DNA from: DATARH01 sp963847345
GTDB lineage: Bacteria > Pseudomonadota > Alphaproteobacteria > ATCC43930 > CGMCC-115725
Assembly (NCBI GenBank): GCA_963847345.1
Contig: CAWJZU010000037.1
Span: 186,001-250,000 of the forward strand
Direction: 5' to 3'
DNA: 64,000 bases
Of this stretch, positions 19,821-28,844 are shown one piece after another. Position numbers and translations under genes: made by a program. The first letter of the stretch is position 1. Every line of letters starts with the position of its first letter. The notes under the pieces were generated by a model. That model was not told the DNA's origin. It worked only from the letters and a program-made list of their open reading frames with translations, and searched no databases.

Positions 19821-19836
19821 TGGCACGGGACTTGCT
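19821..19836 (+). promoter_or_regulatory. Sigma-54 (RpoN) promoter
   Basis: TGGCACGGGACTTGCT matches the sigma-54 consensus TGGCAC-N5-TTGCW at every conserved position, with GG at 19822-19823 and GC at 19834-19835 separated by the required 10 bases. Transcription would start near 19846-19848, ahead of the first mini PEP-CTERM gene. The match is unusually complete, and the two upstream direct repeats support a regulated promoter. Confidence 0.75.
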
Positions 19837-19959
19837 CAAAGAGCCGTGTCAAGGACCGACGGAATCGGATGTCCTGCGGGGGTGTCGTCCGCCCAAGGAG
19901 AGTTGATGTCGAGGCGGGTATTCGCATCGCTCTGCTCAGGCGGCTGTCAACAGCATTGG

Positions 19960-20139
19960 ATGGAGATGATGATGAGCCGTTTTGTTCCGGTTGCTTTGGT
20001 CGCGGTTTTCGCGACTTGCGCGGCAAGCACAGCCGCCTTTGCCGGTCTCGTTGCCGTTCCCGAACCGTCGAGCCTTGCCCTGCTCGCCGGCGGATTGGGC
20101 GTCGTGTACGTAGCGCGCAAATTGCGCGGCAGGAAATAG
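19960..20139 (+). CDS. Mini PEP-CTERM sorting-signal protein, copy 1
   Basis: The 59-residue product has three parts and little else: an N-terminal signal peptide (MSRFVPVALVAVFATCAASTAAFA), about five residues (GLVAV), and a full PEP-CTERM anchor consisting of PEPSS, the hydrophobic stretch LALLAGGLGVVYVA and the basic tail RKLRGRK. PEP-CTERM signals are recognised by exosortase, which is not in this window. The 180-bp gene is repeated 220 bases downstream. The start is uncertain: ATGs at 19960, 19966, 19969 and 19972 are possible, with GGAG just upstream of the last two. An in-frame ATG at 19906 has a good AAGGAG at 19895-19900 and would give 77 residues. It is transcribed from the sigma-54 promoter. 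Confidence 0.75.
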   Translation: MEMMMSRFVPVALVAVFATCAASTAAFAGLVAVPEPSSLALLAGGLGVVYVARKLRGRK

Positions 20140-20179
20140 CCTGCGCCTGCTCCACTCTCGCGGTGAGCAACCGCGTTCT

Positions 20180-20359
20180 ATGGAGATGATGATGAGCCGT
20201 TTCGTTCCGGTTTCCCTGGCTGCGCTGTTCGCGATCTGCGCAGCGAACACAGCGGCCTTTGCCGGTACGGTCCCAGTTCCCGAACCGTCGAGCCTCGCCC
20301 TGCTCGCCGGTGGTGTGGGCGTCGTGTACCTGGCGCGCAAATTCCGCCGCGGGAAATAG
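20180..20359 (+). CDS. Mini PEP-CTERM sorting-signal protein, copy 2
   Basis: This is a tandem paralog of copy 1, also 59 residues: signal peptide (MSRFVPVSLAALFAICAANTAAFA), a five-residue mature segment (GTVPV), then PEPSS, LALLAGGVGVVYLA and tail RKFRRGK. The nucleotide similarity to copy 1 begins at TATGGAGATGATGATGAG, so the duplicated unit starts at the gene. The best start may be the ATG at 20192, six bases after GGAG. A CGCGGT/ACCGCG hairpin (20159-20175) lies between the copies. The fatty-acid-hydroxylase-like gene starts 18 bases after its stop, so all three may be one transcript. Confidence 0.75.
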   Translation: MEMMMSRFVPVSLAALFAICAANTAAFAGTVPVPEPSSLALLAGGVGVVYLARKFRRGK

Positions 20360-20377
20360 CCGGAGCAGCGTTCCGGC

Positions 20378-21190
20378 ATGGAGATACCGAGCGAAGCCGT
20401 CGCCGGTTTCGCCGCCTTTCTGGCAATCGGATTGTGGGAAATTTGGCGCCCGCGGGCTGCTTTAGAGGGCGGTTTCGGCTGGCGCTGGGCGAGTCATCTT
20501 GTTGTCTATGTAGCGGGCGGTCTCGCGGCCGGATGGCTGGTCGCGGCGATCATCGGGCCGGTTTGGCGAGCCGGGTTGCCGGACACGCCTGATTTCCCGC
20601 TGGTTGCGTTGGCCATGGTGTTCGGCGTGCTGGTCCTCGATCTGGAGCGGTACTGGCTGCATCGGTTGCTGCACGGCGTGCCAGTGCTGTGGCGCTGCCA
20701 CGCGCTGCATCATTCCGATCGCGAGATCGACGTCAGCACCGGTTATCGTCACCACCCGTTCGAGATCGTCGTCGTCGCGCTGGTGCTGCCGCTGTCGGCC
20801 CTGGCCTTGGCAATACCCGGGCTGGTCATCATCGCTTACGGCGCCATTGACGCGATGGCTGCTGTTTTTCAGCATGGTAATGTGAGGATTGCGCGACGGA
20901 TCGAACGCATTCTTGCGCCGGTCATCGTCACCCCGGACATGCACCGGGTCCACCATTCGATCGACCGAAGCGAGGCCGACAGCAATTACGGTCAGATTTT
21001 TTCATTCTGGGATCGGCTGTTCGCGACGTATACGAAGCCGGCGCCCGACGGCAGCCGCATCGAGTTCGGGGTCGCCGAATTCACCGAACCCGCGCACCAA
21101 CGCCTGACAATGATGCTGCTGGCCCCGTTCCTGGTCGGCACGAGGCGCGCACAGGGCGAACAAACCGATCGCGGTACGTCCACGGAATAA
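20378..21190 (+). CDS. Sterol desaturase / fatty acid hydroxylase family membrane protein
   Basis: The 270-residue di-iron membrane enzyme has four or more membrane segments and the histidine clusters of the superfamily: HRLLH (HxxxH), CHALHHSD (HxxHH), STGYRHHP, and MHRVHHSIDRSEADSNYG near the end. Members hydroxylate or desaturate lipids, sterols or carotenoids at the inner membrane. The gene directly follows the two mini PEP-CTERM genes and is probably co-transcribed with them. A lipid modification linked to PEP-CTERM anchoring is possible but only suggested by position. The start is the ATG at 20378. The downstream GMC gene converges. Confidence 0.88.
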   Translation: MEIPSEAVAGFAAFLAIGLWEIWRPRAALEGGFGWRWASHLVVYVAGGLAAGWLVAAIIGPVWRAGLPDTPDFPLVALAMVFGVLVLDLERYWLHRLLHGVPVLWRCHALHHSDREIDVSTGYRHHPFEIVVVALVLPLSALALAIPGLVIIAYGAIDAMAAVFQHGNVRIARRIERILAPVIVTPDMHRVHHSIDRSEADSNYGQIFSFWDRLFATYTKPAPDGSRIEFGVAEFTEPAHQRLTMMLLAPFLVGTRRAQGEQTDRGTSTE

Positions 21191-21235
21191 TGGCCTCCGC
21201 GCCGCTCAGCCACTACAGACAAACGAAGCTGCAAA

Positions 21236-22882
21236 TCACACGTTCACCGGGGCGAGCGGGGGGCGGGCGCGGATCAGGTCGGCGGCTTTTTCGGCGATCA
21301 TGATTACGGGCGCGTTGATGTTGCCGCCGACCATGTCGGGCATCACCGAGGCATCAATGACGCGCAGCCGCTCGACGCCGTGCACGCGGAGGTCGCCGTC
21401 GACCACGGCGCCGTCGTCGGCATCGCGGCCCATGCGGCAGGTGCCGAGCGGGTGGTGCACGCTGATCCCAGTCGCGGCGATATGCGCGTCGAGCGCCGCG
21501 TCGGACCAGTCCTGCGGCCCCGGCGCGGCCTCGGCAGCCACGAAAGGCTGGAGCGCCGGCTGCCGGCCGAGTTCCCGCGCCATGTGTAGCCCGGCCCGCA
21601 GCGTCGCGCGGTCGTGCCCGGTGGCGAGGAAATTCTGCACGATCCGGGGCGGCATGCGCGGGTCCGCCGAGGCGAGGGCCAAATGGCCCCGGCTCTCCGG
21701 CCGCAACACCGCCGCCCGGATCGCGAAACCGTCCGGATAGGGCGGCACGAACGGGGCGAAATACGGGCCTGCATTCATCGGCGCCGCGACAACGAGGAAC
21801 TGGATGTCGGGCAGCGCCATCGCGGTGTCGCTGCGCAAAAAGGCCATGACGGGCGCGATGAATTCGCTCGCGATCCCCGTGCCGAAAGCCCATGAGCGCA
21901 CGAGATCGGCGAGGAGGCGGTCGGCGCGCATCCGGGCGTGCAGCGGTCCCGGCTCGCGGCGGCGGTAGGCGACGGCGGCGGAGATGTGGTCTTGCAGATT
22001 GCGCCCGACGCCGCGCAGCGGAACCCGCACCGCGATGCCGTGCGCCCGCAGCATCTCTGGGTCGCCGATGCCCGACAGCATCAAAAGCTGCGGCGAGTTG
22101 ACCACGCCCCCCGCCAGGATCACCTCGCGTTCCGCCCGCGCGACGACCGGCTTGCCGTTCTTGACATATTCGATGCCGATGGCGCGCGACCCCTCGAACA
22201 CCACGCTTGTGGCGAGCGCGCGGATTTCGACCCGGAGGCGGTCGCCGGCTCGCGCCATCGCGGGTCGCAGATAGGCGTCAGCGGCGCTGCAGCGCCTGCC
22301 GTCACGCACGGTCATCTGCCAGCGGCCGAAGCCTTCCTGCCGCGCGCCGTTGTAGTCGTCGGTCGCCGGATGGCCGGCTTGTTGGGCCGCTTCCATGCAG
22401 GCCTCGCCGATCGGGTCGGGGTAGCGGCCGAAGCGGGTCGTCAGCGGCCCGTCGCCGCCGCGCCACGGATCGGCGCCGCCTTCCCAGGCTTCCTGCCGGC
22501 GGAAATAGGGCAAGACGCTGGCGTAGGACCATTGCGGCAGCGCGTATTGCGCGGCCCAGCGGTCGTAGTCGCCGCGGTGGCCGCGCACATAGGCCATGGC
22601 GTTGATCGAGGACGAGCCGCCGATCACCTTGCCGCGTGCGAACTCGACACGCTTGCCGCCCATCGCCGGCTCGGGCTCGGTAGCGTAGCCCCAGTCATGC
22701 AGGCCGCGCCGGAAGATGTAAGGCCAGACGATCGGGATGCGGAGCAGCGGATCGCGGTCCCAGCCGCCGGCCTCGATCAGCAGCACGCGCGCGTCGGCAT
22801 CCTCGGTGAGCCGGTAGGCCAGGACGCAGCCGGCCGATCCGGCGCCGACGATGATGTGGGTGTAGGCAGCCTCGGTCGGCAT
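21236..22882 (-). CDS. GMC-family FAD oxidoreductase (choline dehydrogenase-like)
   Basis: The 548-residue flavoprotein has the N-terminal dinucleotide fold HIIVGAGSAGCVLAYRLTED with VLLIEAG. It has the GMC signature segments GGSSSINAMAYVRG and VILAGGVVNSPQLLMLSGIG, and the C-terminal active-site region ISVHHPLGTCRMG with VGGNINAPVIMIAEKAADLI. Members oxidise alcohols such as choline, polyethylene glycol or aliphatic alcohols; the substrate here cannot be assigned. No betaine aldehyde dehydrogenase is adjacent, so BetA is not supported. The start is the ATG at 22880-22882. Confidence 0.92.
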   Translation of the reverse strand: MPTEAAYTHIIVGAGSAGCVLAYRLTEDADARVLLIEAGGWDRDPLLRIPIVWPYIFRRGLHDWGYATEPEPAMGGKRVEFARGKVIGGSSSINAMAYVRGHRGDYDRWAAQYALPQWSYASVLPYFRRQEAWEGGADPWRGGDGPLTTRFGRYPDPIGEACMEAAQQAGHPATDDYNGARQEGFGRWQMTVRDGRRCSAADAYLRPAMARAGDRLRVEIRALATSVVFEGSRAIGIEYVKNGKPVVARAEREVILAGGVVNSPQLLMLSGIGDPEMLRAHGIAVRVPLRGVGRNLQDHISAAVAYRRREPGPLHARMRADRLLADLVRSWAFGTGIASEFIAPVMAFLRSDTAMALPDIQFLVVAAPMNAGPYFAPFVPPYPDGFAIRAAVLRPESRGHLALASADPRMPPRIVQNFLATGHDRATLRAGLHMARELGRQPALQPFVAAEAAPGPQDWSDAALDAHIAATGISVHHPLGTCRMGRDADDGAVVDGDLRVHGVERLRVIDASVMPDMVGGNINAPVIMIAEKAADLIRARPPLAPVNV

Positions 22883-23051
22883 CGGCGGCGGCTCTTGGCG
22901 ATGTGTCTATCAATTACACCGGCGGTGGGCCTTGCGGGTCAATAAGCCTTCCATATGGCGGCCCCGGCCGGCTTTGGATTTCAAACGCTAATTCTTACCG
23001 AAATCTTGTCTCTGCGGTTATCATAAGCCGCATCGTTCGATGCATGCGGGA

Positions 23052-23243
23052 TCAGGTTGAAGTCGTGTTATCGGGATTTTCTAATTCTTTCGTCCGTTTA
23101 TTGTCGAGGTATGACGCTAAAATCGAAAACCACCGATTTGTCTCGTGCAATGTGCTTAAAACTGAGCCCAAGAACCATAGATTGAGACACAACAGGAGAA
23201 GCGTGGAAAGCTCGAACCAGTGAATGACGATCCAGTTAGTCAT
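23052..23243 (-). CDS. Possible small membrane protein, 63 aa
   Basis: The predicted product has one hydrophobic segment (ELSTLLLLCLNLWFLGSVL) followed by a polar amphipathic tail (HETNRWFSILASYLDNKRTKELEN). This is a layout seen in small single-pass proteins and unlikely for a random frame. The region is more AT-rich than its neighbours. No strong ribosome-binding site precedes the ATG at 23241-23243, and no relative is recognised. The rest of the 22883-23491 spacer holds a GCATCG/CGATGC hairpin (23030-23043) just after its stop and two repeat hairpins. Confidence 0.4.
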   Translation of the reverse strand: MTNWIVIHWFELSTLLLLCLNLWFLGSVLSTLHETNRWFSILASYLDNKRTKELENPDNTTST

Positions 23244-23282
23244 CGCGTGCCGACAGCGTAGCCTGATGAGCCGCCGCCCGGA

Positions 23283-23302
23283 GCCGGCGAGAACGCCGGC
23301 GG
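23283..23302. repeat. Dispersed palindromic intergenic element, copy A
   Basis: GCCGGCGAGAACGCCGGCGG is a short palindrome with close relatives at 27355-27377 and 39304-39326, all between genes. It resembles a REP-type element. Confidence 0.45.
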
Positions 23303-23454
23303 CGCGGCTTTCTCTTGTGTTCAGCGAGGCGCCAGTGTCGCATCGTCTTCAATTCCGACAAATCCAAAACCGGCCCGACGACGCGCCGAAAGTTCCGGCT
23401 CTCCGCTGCCTTCGCTCGCCAGCGCAAGCCGGTTGAGCCGAGCGCCTCGCTCCC

Positions 23455-23483
23455 GGCCCTCTCCGCTAACGGGCGAGAGGGCC
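23455..23483. repeat. 9-bp hairpin just past the epimerase stop codon
   Basis: GGCCCTCTC at 23455-23463 pairs with GAGAGGGCC at 23475-23483 around an 11-base loop. It begins a few bases downstream (minus sense) of the epimerase stop at 23492. It may stabilise or end that transcript, although there is no U-run. It resembles the hairpin in bases 62-83 and may be a repeat family. Confidence 0.4.
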
Positions 23484-23491
23484 ATTTGGTA

Positions 23492-24433
23492 TCACCGCGG
23501 GCTGATCGGCGGCTGGCCTTCCTCGCGGCGGATGTCGTTGATGATCTGCAGGACGCGCTCGCGGTAGGGGCGGTATTGGACGCCGAATTCCTGCACGAGA
23601 CGCGTGTTGTCGATAAGGTAGTTGCCCGATAGTTCCTTGCCGCCGGTTTCCTTGTCGAAGGTGATCTGGGCGTCGGGCAGGTATTCGCGGACGATGTCGG
23701 CCAATTCGCCCATGCTGATCGCCTGGCCGCCGGTGTTGTAGGTCATGTGCTCCGGCTTGTCCTTCATGATGACGCGGGCGAAGATTTCGGCGATTTCGTC
23801 GACATGGACCGGGCAGCGCATCGCGTCCTTGTACGGGAAGCTGACCGGCTTGCCGCGCGCCGGGTTGGTGATGCAGAAGACGTGATCGACCGAGCCGACG
23901 ATCTTGTCAGGGCCGGTGACGTTGGCCGGCCGGATCGCGGTGATCTCCATGCCGTGCTTTTCGCGGTAATCCTGCGCCTGCCATTCGTTGAAGATCTTGT
24001 GCATCGCGTATTGCACATGGCCATGACGGAAATCGTCTTCGGTGACGAGCCGGTCGCCGTAGAATTTCTGCTCGCCCGACACCGCCAATGAGCTGGCATA
24101 GGCGACCCGGTTGACGCCGGAAACCCGCGCCGCCTCGAAGCAATTGTCCATGCCGAGGATGTTGAGCTTGAACGCGACGCGCGGCGGGTGCTCGCTGCCG
24201 AGCCAGTAGGCGAGGTTGATGACGCGCGACGGTTTGGCCTCGTGCATCGCGTTCATCACGTCGTCGAACTGGCTGACATCGCCGCGGATGACGCGGACCT
24301 GCCTGCCGAGATCGGAGAAATTCGCGGTCTGCGGGTTGATGTCCATGCAGACGATTTCCTCTCCGCGCTGTGCCAGGAGCGGGACCAAACGACGGCCGAT
24401 AAAGCCGGTGCCGCCGAGGATCAGGATCGACAT
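23492..24433 (-). CDS. NAD(P)-dependent epimerase/dehydratase (extended SDR)
   Basis: The 313-residue Rossmann enzyme has the nucleotide motif GGTGFIG at residues 7-13, an acidic residue ending strand 2 (CMD) and the catalytic YxxxK as YAMHK (about 142-146), with the upstream serine in YASSLAVSG. Extended SDRs of this kind act on nucleotide sugars or related carbonyl substrates. No glycan genes are adjacent, so the substrate is open. The start is the ATG at 24431-24433. The gene is divergent from the HMG-CoA-lyase-like gene. Confidence 0.88.
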   Translation of the reverse strand: MSILILGGTGFIGRRLVPLLAQRGEEIVCMDINPQTANFSDLGRQVRVIRGDVSQFDDVMNAMHEAKPSRVINLAYWLGSEHPPRVAFKLNILGMDNCFEAARVSGVNRVAYASSLAVSGEQKFYGDRLVTEDDFRHGHVQYAMHKIFNEWQAQDYREKHGMEITAIRPANVTGPDKIVGSVDHVFCITNPARGKPVSFPYKDAMRCPVHVDEIAEIFARVIMKDKPEHMTYNTGGQAISMGELADIVREYLPDAQITFDKETGGKELSGNYLIDNTRLVQEFGVQYRPYRERVLQIINDIRREEGQPPISPR

Positions 24434-24568
24434 GGGTGCTCTCTCCCCTTTGCGAAGGAACTGATGCTTCGTTGGGCAACGTAGACCCGGCTCGCGAGCG
24501 GGCGCAATGGTTGCCGGTGGGACTGGCAGGGCCTAGCTTCTGTCTGAATGTGACGCAGGAGGCATCTT

Positions 24569-25519
24569 ATGGGCGCCCAGAGAGTGAACCACCGCGTGGC
24601 GATCCGCGAGGTCGGAATGCGCGACGGCTTGCAGAGCATCGCCGACGTCATGCCGACTGAGACGAAACTGGCGTGGCTCGACGCCGAATACGCGGCCGGG
24701 GTGCGCGAGATCGAGGTCTCTTCGTTCGTGCCGCCGAAGCTGCTGCCGCAACTGGCCGACGCCGAAGAGGTCGTGCGGCACGCGCTGACATTGCCGGGTC
24801 TGACCGTGTCGGCGCTGATCCCGAATTCGCGGGGCGCCGAGCGAGGCCTCGCGCTCGGGGTGCACGAGATGAATTTTGTCCTTTCGGTCAGCGAGGGGCA
24901 CAACCGCTCGAACGTGCGCCGCGGCACCGACGAGTCGATCGAAGATTTCCGTCGCGTCGTGCAGCTGTGCCGCGAGCGGGGCGCGGAGAATAGGCCGCGC
25001 GTCAATTGCGGGCTGGCGACCGCCTTCGGCTGCACGATCGAGGGCGATGTGGATGAGGACCGCGTCAGGCGCATCGCCAACGAGGCGGCGGAGGCCGGGG
25101 CGGACGGGATTTTGCTGGCCGATACGGTCGGCTATGGGCAGCCGGCGGCGATCGGGCGCGTATTCCGCAAGATCATCGCCGATGTCGCGCCGCTGCCGGT
25201 ATGCGCGCATTTCCACGACACGCGTGGACTGGGCCTCGCGAATGTGCTGGCGGCCTACGAGGCCGGGTGCCGCGGGTTCGACGCCTCACTCGGCGGGCTC
25301 GGAGGGTGTCCATACGCCCCGGGCGCGACCGGCAATATCGTGCTCGAAGACACCGCATTCATGTTTGAGGCGATGGGAGTGGCGACCGGCATCGATATCG
25401 AGCGCCTTGGGGCGGTGCGCGAGCTGGTGGCGCGGGCGCTGCCCAGTGTCATGATGTACGGCGCGATCGCCAAGGCGGGATTGCCGCGCAATTTCCATCC
25501 GGTCGCGCAGGCGGCCTGA
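24569..25519 (+). CDS. Hydroxymethylglutaryl-CoA lyase-like enzyme
   Basis: The 316-residue TIM-barrel protein is of the HMGL-like family. It has the N-terminal catalytic stretch REVGMRDGLQSI (Arg and Asp), the EVSSFVPPKLLPQLADAEEV segment typical of HMG-CoA lyases, metal-binding HFHDTRGLGLAN, and the active-site cysteine loop GGLGGCPYAPGATGN. It would split 3-hydroxy-3-methylglutaryl-CoA into acetyl-CoA and acetoacetate in leucine degradation, or a related acyl-CoA. No leucine-pathway partners are adjacent. The start is the ATG at 24569; the next gene follows within about 25 bases. Confidence 0.9.
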   Translation: MGAQRVNHRVAIREVGMRDGLQSIADVMPTETKLAWLDAEYAAGVREIEVSSFVPPKLLPQLADAEEVVRHALTLPGLTVSALIPNSRGAERGLALGVHEMNFVLSVSEGHNRSNVRRGTDESIEDFRRVVQLCRERGAENRPRVNCGLATAFGCTIEGDVDEDRVRRIANEAAEAGADGILLADTVGYGQPAAIGRVFRKIIADVAPLPVCAHFHDTRGLGLANVLAAYEAGCRGFDASLGGLGGCPYAPGATGNIVLEDTAFMFEAMGVATGIDIERLGAVRELVARALPSVMMYGAIAKAGLPRNFHPVAQAA

Positions 25520-25542
25520 CGGCACTTCCCGGTTTGGCAGGC

Positions 25543-26151
25543 GTGCGGAGGCTTGTTCTTTTCGTCGCCATACTGCTTCCGGTGCTCGGGCTGGGGCGAG
25601 GACCGGCGCACGCGGTCGCGATACCTTCGGTGCCAGAAGGCGTTGCATGGGGCGAGACGAGCCGGGCGCTGGCCGATGCGCTCGGGGCGCGGGCGACCGT
25701 GCTGGCGCGGCCGATCGATTTCGGCGATGCCTACACCGATGTCGTGCTGCGCAATGTTCCACTCGGCGGCCTTGGGATGATCGCGTTTTTCCAGATGGAC
25801 AAGGCGACAGGCGGGCTGAAGCGGGTGCAGTTCGAGCGGCCGCGGCACGCGGTCAATCCGCCTTCCTACCGCGCCGTCGTCGCCGCGCTCGACGCTGCCT
25901 ACGGACCGCCAAGCGCGTTCTGCGCGATGCCTGCCGTCTCGGCGAATGGCTATCAGGCGGCGGTGGAACGGGTCTGGCTGCGCGATGGGCTGACGATCCG
26001 GGCGATTTTCCGCGACACGACGATAGAGGCGTTCGAGGGTTGCCTCTGGTGGTGGATCACGCCGCCATGCGGGCTGACCGGGCAGATGCTGGTCCGGTTC
26101 GCGCCGTCCGAAGACGAGAAGTCCGCCTGTCCAACAGCGGCCGGGTCGTGA
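25543..26151 (+). CDS. Secreted hypothetical protein
   Basis: I do not recognise a family. The product of about 202 residues begins with a likely signal peptide (RRLVLFVAILLPVLGLGRGPAHA), followed by a folded domain with three cysteines (AFCAMP, EGCLWWW, PPCGL) and an aromatic WWW patch. The pattern is typical of small periplasmic alphaproteobacterial proteins. The start is the GTG at 25543; a TTG at 25534 would add three residues. It follows the HMGL gene closely and converges on mtnA. Confidence 0.65.
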   Translation: MRRLVLFVAILLPVLGLGRGPAHAVAIPSVPEGVAWGETSRALADALGARATVLARPIDFGDAYTDVVLRNVPLGGLGMIAFFQMDKATGGLKRVQFERPRHAVNPPSYRAVVAALDAAYGPPSAFCAMPAVSANGYQAAVERVWLRDGLTIRAIFRDTTIEAFEGCLWWWITPPCGLTGQMLVRFAPSEDEKSACPTAAGS

Positions 26152-26154
26152 GCG

Positions 26155-27286
26155 TCAGGCGGCGCCGCGTTCGCGGTGTGGTTGCCGGCGTTCGGGGAAG
26201 AGGCCGAGCAGTCCGTCGCGCGAGGCCGGACAAATCCCGCGCTCGGTGATCAGCGCCGTCACCAGCCGGCCTGGGGTCACGTCGAACGCGAAATTCGCCG
26301 CCGGACTGTCGGACGGGGTCAGTTGCACCTCGACGCGCTCGCCGGACGCGGTCCTGCCGGCGATGTGGGTGACCTCGCGCGGGTCGCGCTCCTCGATCGG
26401 GATGGCGGCGCCGCTGTCGAGGGTCCAGTCGATCGTCGGCGAGGGCAGCGCGACATAGAACGGCACGTTGTTATCGTGGGCGGCGAGCGCCTTCAGATAG
26501 GTGCCGATCTTGTTCGCGACATCGCCCGAGGCGGTCGTGCGGTCGGTGCCGACGATGCACAGATCGACGCGGCCGTGCCGCATCAGATGGCCGCCGGCAT
26601 TGTCGGCGATGACCGTGTGCGGCACGCCGTGCTGTCCCAGTTCCCAGGCGGTCAGGCTCGCGCCCTGGTTGCGCGGCCGTGTCTCGTCGACCCAGACATG
26701 CAGCGGGATGCCGGCCTCGTGGGCGCGGTAGACGGGGGCGAGCGCGGTGCCCCAATCGACCGTCGCGAGCCAGCCGGCGTTGCAATGCGTCAGGATCTGC
26801 ACCGGCGCGACACCCGGTTTCGCGGCGAACGCGGCCCAGATCGGCGTGAGGCCGTGCTCGCCGATCGCGCGGTTGATCGCGACATCCTCCTCGGCGATCG
26901 CGGCGGCGCGGTCGAGCGCGGCGACGAGGCGGCGCTGCGGCGGCGACATCGCGGAGGGCGCGGCGCATCTCGGCGAGCGCCCAGGCGAGGTTGACCGCGG
27001 TCGGGCGGGTCGCGGCGAGGGTCGCGGCGGCGTGCTCGATGGCCGCGTCGGACGGGTCCTCGGCGACCGCGAGCGCCATGCCGTAGGCCGCCGTCGCGCC
27101 GATCAGCGGCGCGCCGCGCACCTGCATGTCGCGGATCGCGCGCGCGGCCTCGTCGAGCCGGGTCAGCCGCACGATGGCCAGCTCGTGCGGCAGCCGGGTC
27201 TGGTCGATGATCTCGACCGCCGGATGGTCGGGAGCCGCATCCGGCGCGAGCCAGATCGTGCGCATCGGCTTACCGGCGACGTTCAT
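26155..27286 (-). pseudogene. mtnA: S-methyl-5-thioribose-1-phosphate isomerase, interrupted by a frameshift
   Basis: MtnA isomerises 5-methylthioribose-1-phosphate in methionine salvage. The N-terminal third (RTIWLAPDAAPDHPAVEIIDQTRLP, IRDMQVRGAPLIGATAAYG, NLAWALAEMRRALRDV) is in one frame. The catalytic part (NRAIGEHGL, ILTHCNAGWLATVDWGTAL with the catalytic cysteine, VDLCIVGTDRTTASGDVANKIGTY with the aspartate) is in the next frame. The break lies in a GCC-rich run at about 26940-26955 and one extra base would explain it. It is otherwise full length. Start: ATG at 27286 or 27265. No other salvage gene is near. Confidence 0.85.
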
Positions 27287-27354
27287 CGCGTCCCACCCCG
27301 GTTGCGGGAGCCGGTACGTATAACCGGGACCTATGCACCGCTCGGAGGGCGGCG

Positions 27355-27377
27355 GCCGGCGCGACGCCGGCGGTCCC
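27355..27377. repeat. Dispersed palindromic intergenic element, copy B
   Basis: GCCGGCGCGACGCCGGCGGT and the following CCC lie in the spacer between mrp and mtnA. See copies at 23283-23302 and 39304-39326. Confidence 0.45.
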
Positions 27378-27403
27378 AAGCTACCGTTCCGGTCACTTCG
27401 GTT

Positions 27404-28543
<1,140 letters not shown>

Positions 28544-28718
28544 AGCTGCTCCCGCGGCCCCGCCGTCGTTTCGCCCGGGCGCGGCCCCGCGTGCGAGGCC
28601 TTGATCGGCATAACACGTCACGGGGCGGCGGGGTTGCCGGCATTTAAGTCCGGCCAAGCCCGCTGACAACACCTTGACAAATCCAGAGTACAATACCGGA
28701 TTTCACAATACTTGGGAG

Positions 28719-28748
28719 CTTGACAATACGCGGGCGCAATCCCCTTCT
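28719..28748 (+). promoter_or_regulatory. Possible RpoH (heat-shock) promoter for hflKC
   Basis: CTTGAC at 28719-28724 and CCCCTTCT at 28741-28748 are separated by 16 bases, close to the sigma-32 pattern CTTGAx-N13-17-CCCCATNT. HflKC and DegP are commonly stress-induced. A second TTGACA at 28674-28679 has no good -10 partner. The 301-base spacer between mrp and hflK otherwise holds no gene. Confidence 0.35.
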
Positions 28749-28844
28749 ATCGCGTCACGACCGGCGATCCGCGACCTGCCGACCGCGCGCCGCGATATGA
28801 ATTGCGAAGAAGCGCGATCGCAGCAGCCGAAAAAGGGATTTTCA

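Noticed and set aside
22903..23223. 106-codon plus-strand frame in the spacer after the GMC gene
   Set aside because: It has no ribosome-binding site, no domain-like pattern and lies opposite the more convincing small membrane frame.
26155..26949. A separate short gene for the C-terminal part of mtnA
   Set aside because: The missing N-terminal third lies directly upstream in the neighbouring frame and matches the MtnA family, so this is one gene with a frameshift.
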